Positions 21,643 to 32,673 of a DNA stretch of 64,000 nucleotides are shown piece by piece. The position numbers and the translations under genes were made by a program. How positions within the stretch are numbered: position 1 is the stretch's first letter; each line of letters starts with the position of its first letter. Source of the stretch: Lentibacter sp. (GTDB lineage: Bacteria; Pseudomonadota; Alphaproteobacteria; Rhodobacterales; Rhodobacteraceae); the NCBI GenBank assembly GCA_016744435.1, contig JADGEJ010000016.1:1-64000 (forward strand). Direction: 5' to 3'. Under the pieces are notes generated by a model. The model was not told the DNA's origin and made no database searches. It worked only from the letters and a program-made list of their open reading frames with translations.

Positions 21643-22275
21643 ATGAAACGACTGATTGTGGTGCTCATCATGAGCATGGTTAATGTTACGCCCGTAGCGG
21701 CGGACGTGGCGGTCAAGAAGCTCTTTGACAAGGAGCGCCGCTCACTTGGAGCTATTCCGCAAACTCATCTGACAAGTCTTCTAGCGAAGTCAAACAAAGC
21801 CAAGGTTTCAGCTGGCGGTGTTAACTATTCAAAAGCTTGGTTGGCGTCTCAACCCAAAGCGCGCGGCGGTAAGCAGTGGCGTTGCCTTTCGGAAGCACTT
21901 TACTTTGAGGCGCGTGGCGAAAGCGTCAAAGGGCAGTTTGCAGTTGCTGAGGTGATCATGAACCGTGTTGCAAGCAAGCGTTACCCTGACAGCGTTTGTG
22001 GCGTTATCAACCAGGGAACTGGGCGCAAATATGCTTGCCAGTTCACCTATACTTGCGATGGAAAAAAAGAAGTGATCTCTGAACCGAGAGCGTTTGAACG
22101 CGTTGGGAAGATTGCCAAACTAATGGTCGACGGGGCAACACGCCCGCTGACGAAAGGTGCAACACATTATCACACCAAAGCTGTCAACCCGAAGTGGGCC
22201 CGCGTTTTTCCGCGAACAGCCACAATTGGATTTCACTACTTTTACAAGCAACCTACGCGCCTCTCGCGTAACTAA
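21643..22275 (+). CDS. cell wall hydrolase (SleB-like)
   Basis: CLSEALYFEARGESVKGQFAVAEVIMNRV...CQFTYTCDG SleB/hydrolase_2 motif. Confidence 0.85.
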   Translation: MKRLIVVLIMSMVNVTPVAADVAVKKLFDKERRSLGAIPQTHLTSLLAKSNKAKVSAGGVNYSKAWLASQPKARGGKQWRCLSEALYFEARGESVKGQFAVAEVIMNRVASKRYPDSVCGVINQGTGRKYACQFTYTCDGKKEVISEPRAFERVGKIAKLMVDGATRPLTKGATHYHTKAVNPKWARVFPRTATIGFHYFYKQPTRLSRN

Positions 22276-22348
22276 AGTGCCGCATTTAACAACAAAAATC
22301 GCGGCATGAGGCTGTATAGCCGAACGCAACATGAAGGAACGCACTGAA

Positions 22349-23269
22349 ATGAGTGAAATAGGACAGGCTTTTGCGCACCCAGAAGAACGCTCTCGAGCGT
22401 TGTCGCAGGGCTCTCTGCCCGATCGTATATCGCTGCGAGACCATATTGTTGAAGTCGAAATTGGCGCGTTTCAAGCCGAGCGGGGCACGACACAACGGGT
22501 CGGTTTCAATGTGGTGGTTGAAGTACGTCCGTTAAGCCACGTTGTTGATGACGATGTCGACAAGATACTATCTTATGACAAAGTCACTGAGGCGATCGCT
22601 ACGGCGCTATCAGAAGAGCGGCTGAATTTACTCGAAACACTGGCCGAACGGATTGCGGAGCGGATCCTAGTGGAGCCGCAAGCTCTACGTGTGTTCGTGC
22701 GGATCGAGAAACTTGACCGTGGTAATGGTGCTCTGGGTGTAGAAATTGTACGCGCAACCGAGCCAGAAACGGCAGTGCCAGAAGCCGAGGATAAACCGCA
22801 TCCTCAAGTGGTCTTTTTGTCAAACGAGGCGATTGCATCTAACCTGTTGAAAGGATGGCTGGATCAACTTGAAGCCAATGGCAAACCGTTGTTGTTGTGC
22901 GTAGGCGCGCCTGAATTCGCAGCGCCGATCTCGGCTGTTTTGCAAGCGCAACATCGCATTGATCTGCTTGCTATAGAGCAGAACGCATGGGTGCTTGCTG
23001 GAAGAGATAAGCGATGTGTTGTTGTGGGAACCAGAACAGAGCTAGACTGGGCTATGAAGAATGGCCAGATCAGCGTCTGGGCACCTTCCAAAATAGTTCT
23101 TGATGCCGTTGCTGGCCCTGAGGGCCGAGAGAATGACGGGCTCGACTTGGCGATCTGGTTTGCAGGCGAAATGGAAGCGGATAGCCTGCTTTCGATTGGC
23201 GAAGAGTTGCGCGAAAATGCAGCTAAGCTTGCAATGCGCAGCACCGCAATCTCGGCAAAAGCTATCTGA
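22349..23269 (+). CDS. folB: dihydroneopterin aldolase with extra C-terminal domain
   Basis: RISLRDHIVEVEIGAFQAERGTTQRVGFNVVVEV and LLETLAERIAERIL; followed by folP. Confidence 0.8.
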   Translation: MSEIGQAFAHPEERSRALSQGSLPDRISLRDHIVEVEIGAFQAERGTTQRVGFNVVVEVRPLSHVVDDDVDKILSYDKVTEAIATALSEERLNLLETLAERIAERILVEPQALRVFVRIEKLDRGNGALGVEIVRATEPETAVPEAEDKPHPQVVFLSNEAIASNLLKGWLDQLEANGKPLLLCVGAPEFAAPISAVLQAQHRIDLLAIEQNAWVLAGRDKRCVVVGTRTELDWAMKNGQISVWAPSKIVLDAVAGPEGRENDGLDLAIWFAGEMEADSLLSIGEELRENAAKLAMRSTAISAKAI

Positions 23270-23307
23270 GGCTTGCACATACTGTCATTAATACGGCAAG
23301 AGTAGGT

Positions 23308-24318
23308 ATGAGCCGTTATTATTATCGCCCGCTTGTCCAAACAGGCCCAAACAAGCCCGACGATGCACTGCCGCTTGCGGGAGGGCCGTGCTGGTTTACT
23401 CATGTTGAGGTGATCAGCAGAGATGAACGTGGCTGCTACATACCAGCGGCGCGCCTTCCTGATGATGTTTGCCAGCGGTTGACAGCAAGGCGGGCACCGA
23501 TCGCGGGGCTGTCTTTTGACGTGCCGCGTATTATGGGCATCTTGAACGTAACACCAGATAGTTTTTCGGACGGAGGGCAGTTTTCAGGGGCCGCAATTGC
23601 CGTGTCTCACGCCGAACAAATGGTAGCAAGCGGAGCTGATATACTTGATATCGGAGGAGAAAGCACGCGTCCGGGCGCCATCGAAGTGCCTCACGAAGCT
23701 GAGATAGCACGCACAGCTCCAGTTGTGGAAGCGATCAGAAGTAAACTAAAAACGCCGATCTCGATTGACACACGCAAAGCGACAGTTGCACTGGTGGCAC
23801 TTCGAAACGGCGCTGATATGGTGAATGATGTCTCAGGGTTTACGTTTGACAAAAAGCTAGCGCCGATGTGTGCTCAAATGGGCGTGCCGGTGTTTGTAAT
23901 GCATGCGCAGGGCGATCCGCGAACAATGCACAAAAATCCAATCTATCGAGATGTTTTACTCGACGTATATGACTTCCTAGAGCAACAAATTACACTCCTG
24001 AATGACTTGGGGATTGAGTGTGAAAACATAGTGCTCGACCCAGGCATAGGGTTTGGCAAGAAGATACAGCACAATCTAGAGCTCCTTAATGGGGTCAGCC
24101 TCTTTCACAGTTTGGGCTGTGCTCTTTTATTGGGCGTCTCAAGGAAAGGCTTCATAGGCAAAATCGGGCATGCGCCCGTTGCTCGAGATCGCGCAGCAGG
24201 TTCGATAGCGACGGGGCTCGCGACGTTGGCTCAAGGCGTGCAAATACTGCGGGTGCATGATGTACCAGAAACAAAACAAGCGATCAGGCTCTGGCAGGCC
24301 GTCACGCGAGGGGAATAG
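23308..24318 (+). CDS. folP: dihydropteroate synthase
   Basis: [45 protein letters not shown] motifs. Confidence 0.97.
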   Translation: MSRYYYRPLVQTGPNKPDDALPLAGGPCWFTHVEVISRDERGCYIPAARLPDDVCQRLTARRAPIAGLSFDVPRIMGILNVTPDSFSDGGQFSGAAIAVSHAEQMVASGADILDIGGESTRPGAIEVPHEAEIARTAPVVEAIRSKLKTPISIDTRKATVALVALRNGADMVNDVSGFTFDKKLAPMCAQMGVPVFVMHAQGDPRTMHKNPIYRDVLLDVYDFLEQQITLLNDLGIECENIVLDPGIGFGKKIQHNLELLNGVSLFHSLGCALLLGVSRKGFIGKIGHAPVARDRAAGSIATGLATLAQGVQILRVHDVPETKQAIRLWQAVTRGE

Positions 24319-24323
24319 CGAAG

Positions 24324-25664
24324 ATGAAAAAGTTATTTGGCACGGACGGTGTGCGCGGAACTGCGAACACTTACCCGATGACAGCAGAGATGGCGCTCAA
24401 AATCGGCGCTGCGGTTGGCCGGTATTTCCGTCAGGACCACTCAGCTGCGCACCGGGTTGTGATCGGAAAGGACACGCGTCTTTCAGGTTACATGTTCGAG
24501 AACGCACTGACAGCAGGACTGACCAGCACTGGCATGAATGTTCTACTCCTAGGTCCTGTGCCAACGCCTGCTGTTGGGCTTTTGACGACTTCAATGCGCG
24601 CTGATTTGGGCGTAATGATCTCGGCAAGCCACAACCCTGCTATAGACAACGGTATAAAGTTTTTTGGCCCTGACGGCTTTAAGCTCTCTGACACCGCTGA
24701 ATTGGAGATTCAGGCGTTGGTTGAAAATGGGGTTGAGCCTGCGCAGGCCCAAAACATAGGGCGAGCAAAGAGGATCGACGATGGGCGTTTTCGGTATATC
24801 GAACGCGTGAAATCAACCTTCCCGCAAGGCATGCGCCTTGATGGGATCAAAGTGGTTGTTGATTGTGCAAATGGTGCTGCCTACCGTGCTGCGCCAGAAG
24901 TCTTATGGGAACTTGGCGCGGAAGTCATTCCTGTTGGAGTGGCCCCCAACGGTTATAACATCAACGCAGATTGCGGGTCGACCAAGCCGCAAGTTGCGTC
25001 AGAAACTGTTGTGTCACATGGGGCCGATCTGGGCATCTGCCTTGATGGTGATGCCGACCGTGTTGTCTTGATTGACGAAACAGGTGCCGTAGCCGACGGT
25101 GACCAAATTATGGGGTTGTTGGCCGCGCGTTGGGCCGAAGAAGGACGCCTTGGAGGTGGAGCGCTAGTTGCGACCGTTATGTCAAACCTTGGTCTAGAGA
25201 AGTTCCTCAACAGCAGAGGCATCGGGCTTGAACGCACGAATGTCGGCGATCGATATGTTGTTGAACGGATGCGTGCAGGCGGGTTTAACCTTGGCGGCGA
25301 GCAGTCAGGCCATATCGTGATGACAGACTATGCGACAACTGGCGACGGGCTTATGGCGGGCTTGCAGTTCTTGTCAGAGCTGGTGCGTACCGGCAAGCGC
25401 GCCTCAGAACTTGCACATGTGTTTGAACCTGTTCCGCAGCTTCTCAAAAATGTGCGGTTTAAAACCGGACAGTCGCCTTTGGAAGACAGTAAAGTGCAGG
25501 CAGAAATTGCGCGTGTGGAAGCCGAGTTACAAGGCAGTGGGCGTCTGCTCATCCGAAAATCAGGAACAGAACCATTGGTACGTGTCATGGCCGAATGCGA
25601 AGATGAAGTGCTATTGAACAAATCTGTTGATGCCGTTGTGGCAGCCGTTGAAGAGGCGCTTTAA
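24324..25664 (+). CDS. glmM: phosphoglucosamine mutase
   Basis: [57 protein letters not shown]. Confidence 0.97.
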   Translation: MKKLFGTDGVRGTANTYPMTAEMALKIGAAVGRYFRQDHSAAHRVVIGKDTRLSGYMFENALTAGLTSTGMNVLLLGPVPTPAVGLLTTSMRADLGVMISASHNPAIDNGIKFFGPDGFKLSDTAELEIQALVENGVEPAQAQNIGRAKRIDDGRFRYIERVKSTFPQGMRLDGIKVVVDCANGAAYRAAPEVLWELGAEVIPVGVAPNGYNINADCGSTKPQVASETVVSHGADLGICLDGDADRVVLIDETGAVADGDQIMGLLAARWAEEGRLGGGALVATVMSNLGLEKFLNSRGIGLERTNVGDRYVVERMRAGGFNLGGEQSGHIVMTDYATTGDGLMAGLQFLSELVRTGKRASELAHVFEPVPQLLKNVRFKTGQSPLEDSKVQAEIARVEAELQGSGRLLIRKSGTEPLVRVMAECEDEVLLNKSVDAVVAAVEEAL

Positions 25665-25666
25665 CG

Positions 25667-26590
25667 CTATCTGTGCTCCTCCCGTCCCAAAAGGCTCCTA
25701 AGTGCGCCATATTGGCTGAGCGCAACACCCGACAAGATCAGAACAAGCGCAAGCAACAGGCTTGAAGGCAACGGCTCTCCCAAAATGAGCGCGCCTAACA
25801 CGACAGACCAAACAGGGACCTGGTAGTTCGTGAGGCTCATAAACACGGGGCCTGCAGTTCGGATCACATAGACGCGCAGAAATGTTGCTCCCGCTGTTGG
25901 CACAAGGCCTAGAAACGCGAGGATCATGATCGTTCGATGATCGGGCATTGGCGGGGTGCCTTCTGCGAGAAATGCTAAGGGCACAACAAGTGCGGCCCCG
26001 ATCAACAAAGGCACAGCTGACAGGCCTATAGAATCAATAGCGGGCAACCGCCGCATGATAACAGAGCTTACGGCGTAGCATGACGCGGCCATAAGGCATG
26101 CGATGCGGCCGAATGTTTCCCACTTTGCTCCGCTGCTTTCAAAAGCCTGCACGCCGATCAGTATGAGGATGCCAGCGAAGCCAATCAGAAACCCTAGCGC
26201 CCGCCGTAATGTCATACGTTCCCCAGGAACCCAAACATGTGCCATAGGTAAAACGATGAGCGCAACCGCGGCCATGGAAACCCCTGCGAAGCCCGAGGTT
26301 ACAAACTGCTGGCCCCAACTTAGAAGCATGAATGGTACGGCTGTACTCAGCGCTCCAACCGCAATAAGTGAGCCCCACGACTGCTGGTCTGACAGCCAGA
26401 GTTTGCCGCCTTTCGCTTGCCAAATCGCAAGAATAAGCAAAGCCGCAAAGCTAATTCGCGCGGCTGCCAGCCAAAAGGGCGTGATGCCCTCTAACGCCAG
26501 TTCGATAACTAGGAAGGTGCCACCCCAGATGAGACCAAGAGCTGCAACCATGGCCCAGCTTTTCGGCGTAATATCAGAAGTTTGACTCAT
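25667..26590 (-). CDS. EamA/DMT family transporter
   Basis: Ten TM segments, EamA repeats. Confidence 0.85.
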   Translation of the reverse strand: MSQTSDITPKSWAMVAALGLIWGGTFLVIELALEGITPFWLAAARISFAALLILAIWQAKGGKLWLSDQQSWGSLIAVGALSTAVPFMLLSWGQQFVTSGFAGVSMAAVALIVLPMAHVWVPGERMTLRRALGFLIGFAGILILIGVQAFESSGAKWETFGRIACLMAASCYAVSSVIMRRLPAIDSIGLSAVPLLIGAALVVPLAFLAEGTPPMPDHRTIMILAFLGLVPTAGATFLRVYVIRTAGPVFMSLTNYQVPVWSVVLGALILGEPLPSSLLLALVLILSGVALSQYGALRSLLGREEHR

Positions 26591-26613
26591 CTCCAGCGTA
26601 CCTTGTTAACTGC

Positions 26614-26645
26614 AAAGAAAAGACCCCGACACTAGGCCGGGGTCA
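26614..26645 (-). terminator. intrinsic terminator of ilvC
   Basis: Minus strand gaccccg-gcctagtgt-cggggtc followed by ttttcttt. Confidence 0.75.
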
Positions 26646-26672
26646 AGCCAGTAACACTTCGCTGTGGAGCGA

Positions 26673-27734
<1,062 letters not shown>

Positions 27735-27774
27735 TTAACGAAGTTTAAGCGGTTTGTCTTTCGAACTTCATTGA

Positions 27775-27803
27775 ATTATTCAAATAATCGAATTATCTAT
27801 TCG
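27775..27803. promoter_or_regulatory. candidate Lrp-type operator dyads in the ilvC/lrp intergenic region
   Basis: attatt-ca-aataat (27775-27788) and cgaat-tatct-attcg (27789-27803) in the divergent promoter. Confidence 0.45.
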
Positions 27804-27828
27804 TCTAAACGGCAATTTAGGAGCAATC

Positions 27829-28284
27829 ATGCTTAATGATGCAGATAGGCGCATACTGCGACAGTTGCAATCAGAGCCTGAAGCTTCGATTGCTGATTTG
27901 GCACAACGTTGCAACCTGAGTTCAGCGGCGTGTTGGCGCAGATTGGAAAAGTTGCAGTCAAACGGGATAGTTGGCGCACAGGAAGTTTTGATTGACTGGC
28001 GAGTTTTGGGTTACAGTGTTGAAGTGAGCTTACGCATCACACTCGACAAAACCCAAGCCAATGCATTTGATGCCTTCATTGCCGCGGCTCGTCTTGTGCC
28101 CGAAGTTCTCGAAATCCAGACCTTCCTAGGTCGCGTGGATGTGCGCTTGTCTATTATTGCGCGCGACATGTCGCACTACCAGCAGATATATCGTAGCAGC
28201 ATTCTGCCCCTCCCACATATCGCCGACATTGAAGCGTTGATGCACGTTGCGCGCATCAAGCAAGATGAGCAGCTGCCAATATGA
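27829..28284 (+). CDS. Lrp/AsnC family regulator
   Basis: DADRRILRQLQSEPEASIADLAQRCNLSSAACWRRLEKLQ HTH plus RAM domain. Confidence 0.9.
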   Translation: MLNDADRRILRQLQSEPEASIADLAQRCNLSSAACWRRLEKLQSNGIVGAQEVLIDWRVLGYSVEVSLRITLDKTQANAFDAFIAAARLVPEVLEIQTFLGRVDVRLSIIARDMSHYQQIYRSSILPLPHIADIEALMHVARIKQDEQLPI

Positions 28285-28736
28285 TAGCGCTGGATGATAA
28301 AGATCGTGAAATTCTGCGTTCATTGACGCTGGACGCCACGATGAGTGCCAGCGCAATCGGTCAGAACCTTGGTTTGTCGCAGCCAGCGACATGGCGGCGG
28401 ATCAAGCGCCTTAAGGAAGCTGGCGTTATTCGGGGTCGCAGGCTGGTGCTCGACAAGGAAAAGTTAGGTTTTGGCGTAACTGTCTTTCTAGGTGTCAAGC
28501 TTGCTGCAAAAGGACGCGTCAGTCTGGAAGACTTTGAACGCGCTGTTTCTGCAATCCCGGAAGTGCAGACGATAGAGCATGTTCTCGGGCTTTATGACTA
28601 TCGGCTCAAAGTAGTGGCGCGAGACATTTCTGATTTTGAACGTGTTCTCAGGCGGCGCATTATGACACTGCCGGGAGCAGGCGAAGTCGAGGCGAACGTT
28701 TTGCTGAGCGAAGAGCGCAAACCTGGCCCGATCTGA
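28281..28736 (+). CDS. Lrp/AsnC family regulator (second tandem copy)
   Basis: ATGA overlap with preceding gene; DDKDREILRSLTLDATMSASAIGQNLGLSQPATWRRIKRL. Confidence 0.9.
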   Translation: MIALDDKDREILRSLTLDATMSASAIGQNLGLSQPATWRRIKRLKEAGVIRGRRLVLDKEKLGFGVTVFLGVKLAAKGRVSLEDFERAVSAIPEVQTIEHVLGLYDYRLKVVARDISDFERVLRRRIMTLPGAGEVEANVLLSEERKPGPI

Positions 28737-28819
28737 TATAGCTTTCTGCTTTCCAAACTAGGCTTTGCATCTGGCGCCTAACTCGGGCTAACTCAGCTCA
28801 AATGTTAATGGAGGCCCAA

Positions 28820-29944
28820 ATGGCGCTGCTCAACACGATAGACCCGAACGGGCTTGATGAATTCTCAGTGGTTTTCACCGACCGCTCGCTCAACCACATG
28901 AGTAGTACGTTTCAGGCCGTGATGAACGACATCTCGACGATGCTCAAAGACGTCTACAACGCTGACGCTGTGGCCCTCGTGCCAGGCGGTGGAACATACG
29001 CGATGGAAGCTGTTGCCCGTCAGTTTGGTGCGGGCGCGCACGCGCTTGTGGTGCGTAACGGCTGGTTTTCTTATCGGTGGAGCCAAATATTTGATGCAGG
29101 CAAGTTCGCCGAAGAAGTCAGCGTGTTCAAAGCTCGCCAAACAGGCAATGGTGTAGATACCCCCTTCGCGCCAGCTCCGATCGAGGAGGTTACTGCGGCC
29201 ATTGCAGAAGCCAAACCTGACGTTGTGTTCGCGCCCCACGTGGAGACCTCGGCTGGGCTCATCCTACCTGATGATTATATCACTGCCCTCGCTGAAGCGG
29301 CCCATGATGCCGGCGCACTGATGGTGCTTGATTGCATCGCCTCGGGCTGCGCTTGGGTCGACATGAAAGCGACAGGCGTTGATGTGCTTATCTCAGCGCC
29401 GCAAAAAGGTTGGTCGGCCTCGCCCTCTGCAGGCTTGGTGATGATGTCTCAGCGCGCACTTGATAGGCTTGAGAGAACAACATCAGATAGCTTTGCGATT
29501 GACCTGAAAAAATGGCACGACATGATGAAAGCATATGAGAATGGTGGCCATGCGTACCATGCAACTATGCCGACAGACGCGTTGCGCGCCTTCCGTGACA
29601 CTATGTTGGAAACGCGCGACTATGGTTTTGAACAACTGCGCGACGCCCAGTGGTTGTTGGGCGATTCTGTGCGGGAGATACTTGCAGCAAAGGGGGGCAA
29701 ATCTGTTGCCGCTGCAGGCTTTGGTGCGCCTGGTGTCGTGGTCAGCTACACGGCCGACCCAGAGGTGCAAAACGGCAAGAAATTTGCAGCACAAGGGATG
29801 CAGATCGCTGCAGGTGTCCCGCTCGCCTGTGATGAACCTGAGGGGTTTATGACGTTCCGGCTAGGTCTGTTTGGTCTTGATAAGTTATACGATGTGGACG
29901 CTACGCTTGAGCGCCTTAAAACCGTGCTCGACAAAGTGCTTTAA
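28820..29944 (+). CDS. class V aminotransferase (alanine/serine-glyoxylate type)
   Basis: Class V fold; SAPQKGWSASPSAGLVMMS PLP lysine region. Confidence 0.85.
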   Translation: MALLNTIDPNGLDEFSVVFTDRSLNHMSSTFQAVMNDISTMLKDVYNADAVALVPGGGTYAMEAVARQFGAGAHALVVRNGWFSYRWSQIFDAGKFAEEVSVFKARQTGNGVDTPFAPAPIEEVTAAIAEAKPDVVFAPHVETSAGLILPDDYITALAEAAHDAGALMVLDCIASGCAWVDMKATGVDVLISAPQKGWSASPSAGLVMMSQRALDRLERTTSDSFAIDLKKWHDMMKAYENGGHAYHATMPTDALRAFRDTMLETRDYGFEQLRDAQWLLGDSVREILAAKGGKSVAAAGFGAPGVVVSYTADPEVQNGKKFAAQGMQIAAGVPLACDEPEGFMTFRLGLFGLDKLYDVDATLERLKTVLDKVL

Positions 29945-31143
29945 CGCTTAACCCCAAGCCCGAGTTGCATCAGCGATTTGCGCACCGGCTTGAAGCCATA
30001 AATGGCGTTGAGCCCTAGTGCGCGCAGATCACGAAGGGGGCGCGCTTGCGCCATCGACGCACGGTTTAATAGATCAATTCCGGTGATCCTTGTCAAAACT
30101 TCAGCGTGCCTGGCCTTGTGGTAAGCATCAAGCATGTTGCGGCTTCCCAGTGTATCAGGTGCGGCTTTTACGAGATCAATTAGGACCTTTAGGTCACCAA
30201 GTGACATGTTCAAACCTTGTGCGCCGATCGGTGGCACAACATGCGCGGCTTCGGCAATCAATGCGGTGCGCTCGCCGCTCATCCGATGGGCATATTGCGA
30301 TATGATCGGCCAAATAGTACGAGGGCCGTTAAGGTGCAATGGCCCGAACAGCAGGCATGACCGGGCGTTCATAGCGGCCTCGAATTCGCCCGCTGGCAAC
30401 GCTAGCAGACGCTCGGCTTCGGGGCCGCGCTCCATCCAGACAATGGCCGATGACGGTGTTCCATCAACATCGGGGAGAGGAACCAGCGTAAACGGCCCCC
30501 CAGAACGGTGGATTTCGGTGGAAATGTTCTGATGTGGGATAGGGTGGGTCACGGTGAAGGCTATTGCTTTTTGCCCGTAACGGATTGTTTTTACATCAAT
30601 TCCGAGAGCTTGGCGGACCGTCGAGTTTCTTCCGTCCGCCCCAATTAGCAAGCGCGACTCGATTTGAGACCCATCGGTTAAGGCGGCGCGTGCAAACTCT
30701 GAACGCGTGAGAACATCTTTCACACCAACGCCGTGGCGCAGGGTGATATTTGGGCGTTTCTTGATTTCCGCTAGGCATTCACGGCGCAACAACCAGTTCG
30801 GAAAATTCCAGCCAAACGGTTGCTCCGAGATATCTGCAGCATTGAACTCCGACTGGCTCCTTGGCTTGGCTTCGGCGCCGCCGGCGTCTACGATACGCAT
30901 CACTTGTAGGGCCGCTGCGTGAGCGCTGAGCCTGCTCCATAATCCGGCTTCTTCAAGCAATGCGCGGGCGGGCTGCAAAAAAGCCGTTGAGCGCATGTCC
31001 GCTCCTGCTTCATCGCGTGAAATAACTGGTTGGGCAGGGTCAATGCAGGTGACAGTAAACCCGAGCTTGCCAAAGGCGACAGCCGCGATCATGCCTGCAA
31101 TTCCACCTCCAGATATCAAAATGTCGGTCTGCATTACTTGCAT
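29941..31143 (-). CDS. UbiH/UbiF/Coq6 family FAD-dependent monooxygenase
   Basis: DILISGGGIAGMIAAVAFGKLG and LIAEAAHVVPPIGAQGLNMSLGD motifs. Confidence 0.88.
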   Translation of the reverse strand: MQVMQTDILISGGGIAGMIAAVAFGKLGFTVTCIDPAQPVISRDEAGADMRSTAFLQPARALLEEAGLWSRLSAHAAALQVMRIVDAGGAEAKPRSQSEFNAADISEQPFGWNFPNWLLRRECLAEIKKRPNITLRHGVGVKDVLTRSEFARAALTDGSQIESRLLIGADGRNSTVRQALGIDVKTIRYGQKAIAFTVTHPIPHQNISTEIHRSGGPFTLVPLPDVDGTPSSAIVWMERGPEAERLLALPAGEFEAAMNARSCLLFGPLHLNGPRTIWPIISQYAHRMSGERTALIAEAAHVVPPIGAQGLNMSLGDLKVLIDLVKAAPDTLGSRNMLDAYHKARHAEVLTRITGIDLLNRASMAQARPLRDLRALGLNAIYGFKPVRKSLMQLGLGVKR

Positions 31144-31277
31144 GGCGAAGCCTCCTGTTTGAGCCCAACCTAGGCGTCATACCCGGAGATTCCAAGACGT
31201 CTCAACTCATGAAATGGATGCAATCTATGGGTGTTAAGTTTGGAGTGAAGTTCTCAGTGAGAAGTGTTGTGCACATG

Positions 31278-31925
31278 CTATGGCAATAGTTTTGCCAAAA
31301 AGTTGGTCAAGTCAGTGGTGTGGTGTTGAATGTGCTTAGCTGGCCAAGCTTGAGGCGCAACGTGCACTGTTCGCATCCCCATTTCATGGGGAACCACTAG
31401 GTTGCGCGGATCGTCTTCGAACATGGCAGCTTGTTCGGGTTCTACTTTGGCCTGTGCAAATATCTGTTCAAACGCCGAGCGCTGCGGCTTTGGGCAATAG
31501 CTAGCATTCTCAACGCCATAGACGCCGTCAAAAAGCCCAGACAAACCACGCACTTTCAGAACATTCTCAGCGTAAGGGGCCGTGCCATTGGTAAAAACGA
31601 TCTTGCGCCCAGGTAGTTGGTAAATCCTGTCGGCAAGGCGAGCATCAGGCTTGAGCGGCTCAAACGAGATATCATGAACCTCGATAAGATAAGGATCGGG
31701 ATCAACGCCGTGCAGCTCCATAAGGCCGGCTAGAGTTGTGCCATACTCCGCCCAGTATTTTTGCCTGAGAGAATTGGCTTCTTCGCGCGCGACGCCGATT
31801 TCTCGCATCACGAAATGCGCCATCTTTTCTTCAATTTGATCGAATAGTCGCATATGCGGCGGGTAAAGGGTATTGTCGAGATCAAACACCCAAGTATCAA
31901 TGTGTTGAAATAATTCACGCGGCAT
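31278..31925 (-). CDS. pyrimidine 5'-nucleotidase (HAD family)
   Basis: WVFDLDNTLYPPHMRLFDQI, VFTNGTAPYAENVL, MFEDDPRNLVVPHEMGM. Confidence 0.88.
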   Translation of the reverse strand: MPRELFQHIDTWVFDLDNTLYPPHMRLFDQIEEKMAHFVMREIGVAREEANSLRQKYWAEYGTTLAGLMELHGVDPDPYLIEVHDISFEPLKPDARLADRIYQLPGRKIVFTNGTAPYAENVLKVRGLSGLFDGVYGVENASYCPKPQRSAFEQIFAQAKVEPEQAAMFEDDPRNLVVPHEMGMRTVHVAPQAWPAKHIQHHTTDLTNFLAKLLP

Positions 31926-32026
31926 CGCGCATAGTTAGTTTTGTTTATGAAAATACACAAGAGATGTGGGCTTGCTTTGGCGGCGAAGAGCGTTAGTCTG
32001 AGCCGATTGTTACGCTCAGGGACGCT

Positions 32027-32668
32027 ATGAAAGATCAAAAGAACCAACAGAAAGATGCTTACTCGCTGATACTTGAGGCGATTGATCTGGGCGTTTACAA
32101 GCCAGGTCATCGGCTGGTTGAAAACGAGCTTGCCGAGCGGTTTGGCGTCTCCCGCACTCCGATCCGGGAAGCTCTACAACGTCTTGAAACGCAATCCCTT
32201 TTGTCGCGAGATGGTCGCAGTTTGATCGTAGCATCACTTGATCACAACCAGATGGCTGAGCTCTACGCAGTGCGAACAGAGCTTGAGGGATTGGCCGCGC
32301 AACTCGCTGCACGGCATGCTACAGATGAGGAAATGCGCGTATTGCGTGACATGGTTGAGGATGACCGTGCGCTCGTTGATGATCCAACTTTGCTGGCACA
32401 AGCAAATCGCCGGTTTCATCGTCAGTTGCATTTGGCTTCACACAACCGGTTTCTGGTGCAACAACTCAACCTTGTGCACCAATCTATGGCGCTTATGGCA
32501 ACGACATCGCTTGCAGCTGAAGGCCGTAGCAGCAAGGCTTTGGAAGAGCATGCCAGAATTGTTGCCGCAATAGAGGCCCGGGATGAACAGGAGGCACGAA
32601 ATGCACTCAAGGAACACATCTCGAAGGCCTTTGTAACGCGGTTAAAGCTAGACGCTACTAACAGTTGA
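32027..32668 (+). CDS. GntR family (FadR/FCD) regulator
   Basis: AERFGVSRTPIREALQRLETQSLLSRDG wHTH plus FCD domain. Confidence 0.9.
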   Translation: MKDQKNQQKDAYSLILEAIDLGVYKPGHRLVENELAERFGVSRTPIREALQRLETQSLLSRDGRSLIVASLDHNQMAELYAVRTELEGLAAQLAARHATDEEMRVLRDMVEDDRALVDDPTLLAQANRRFHRQLHLASHNRFLVQQLNLVHQSMALMATTSLAAEGRSSKALEEHARIVAAIEARDEQEARNALKEHISKAFVTRLKLDATNS

Positions 32669-32673
32669 TGGCG

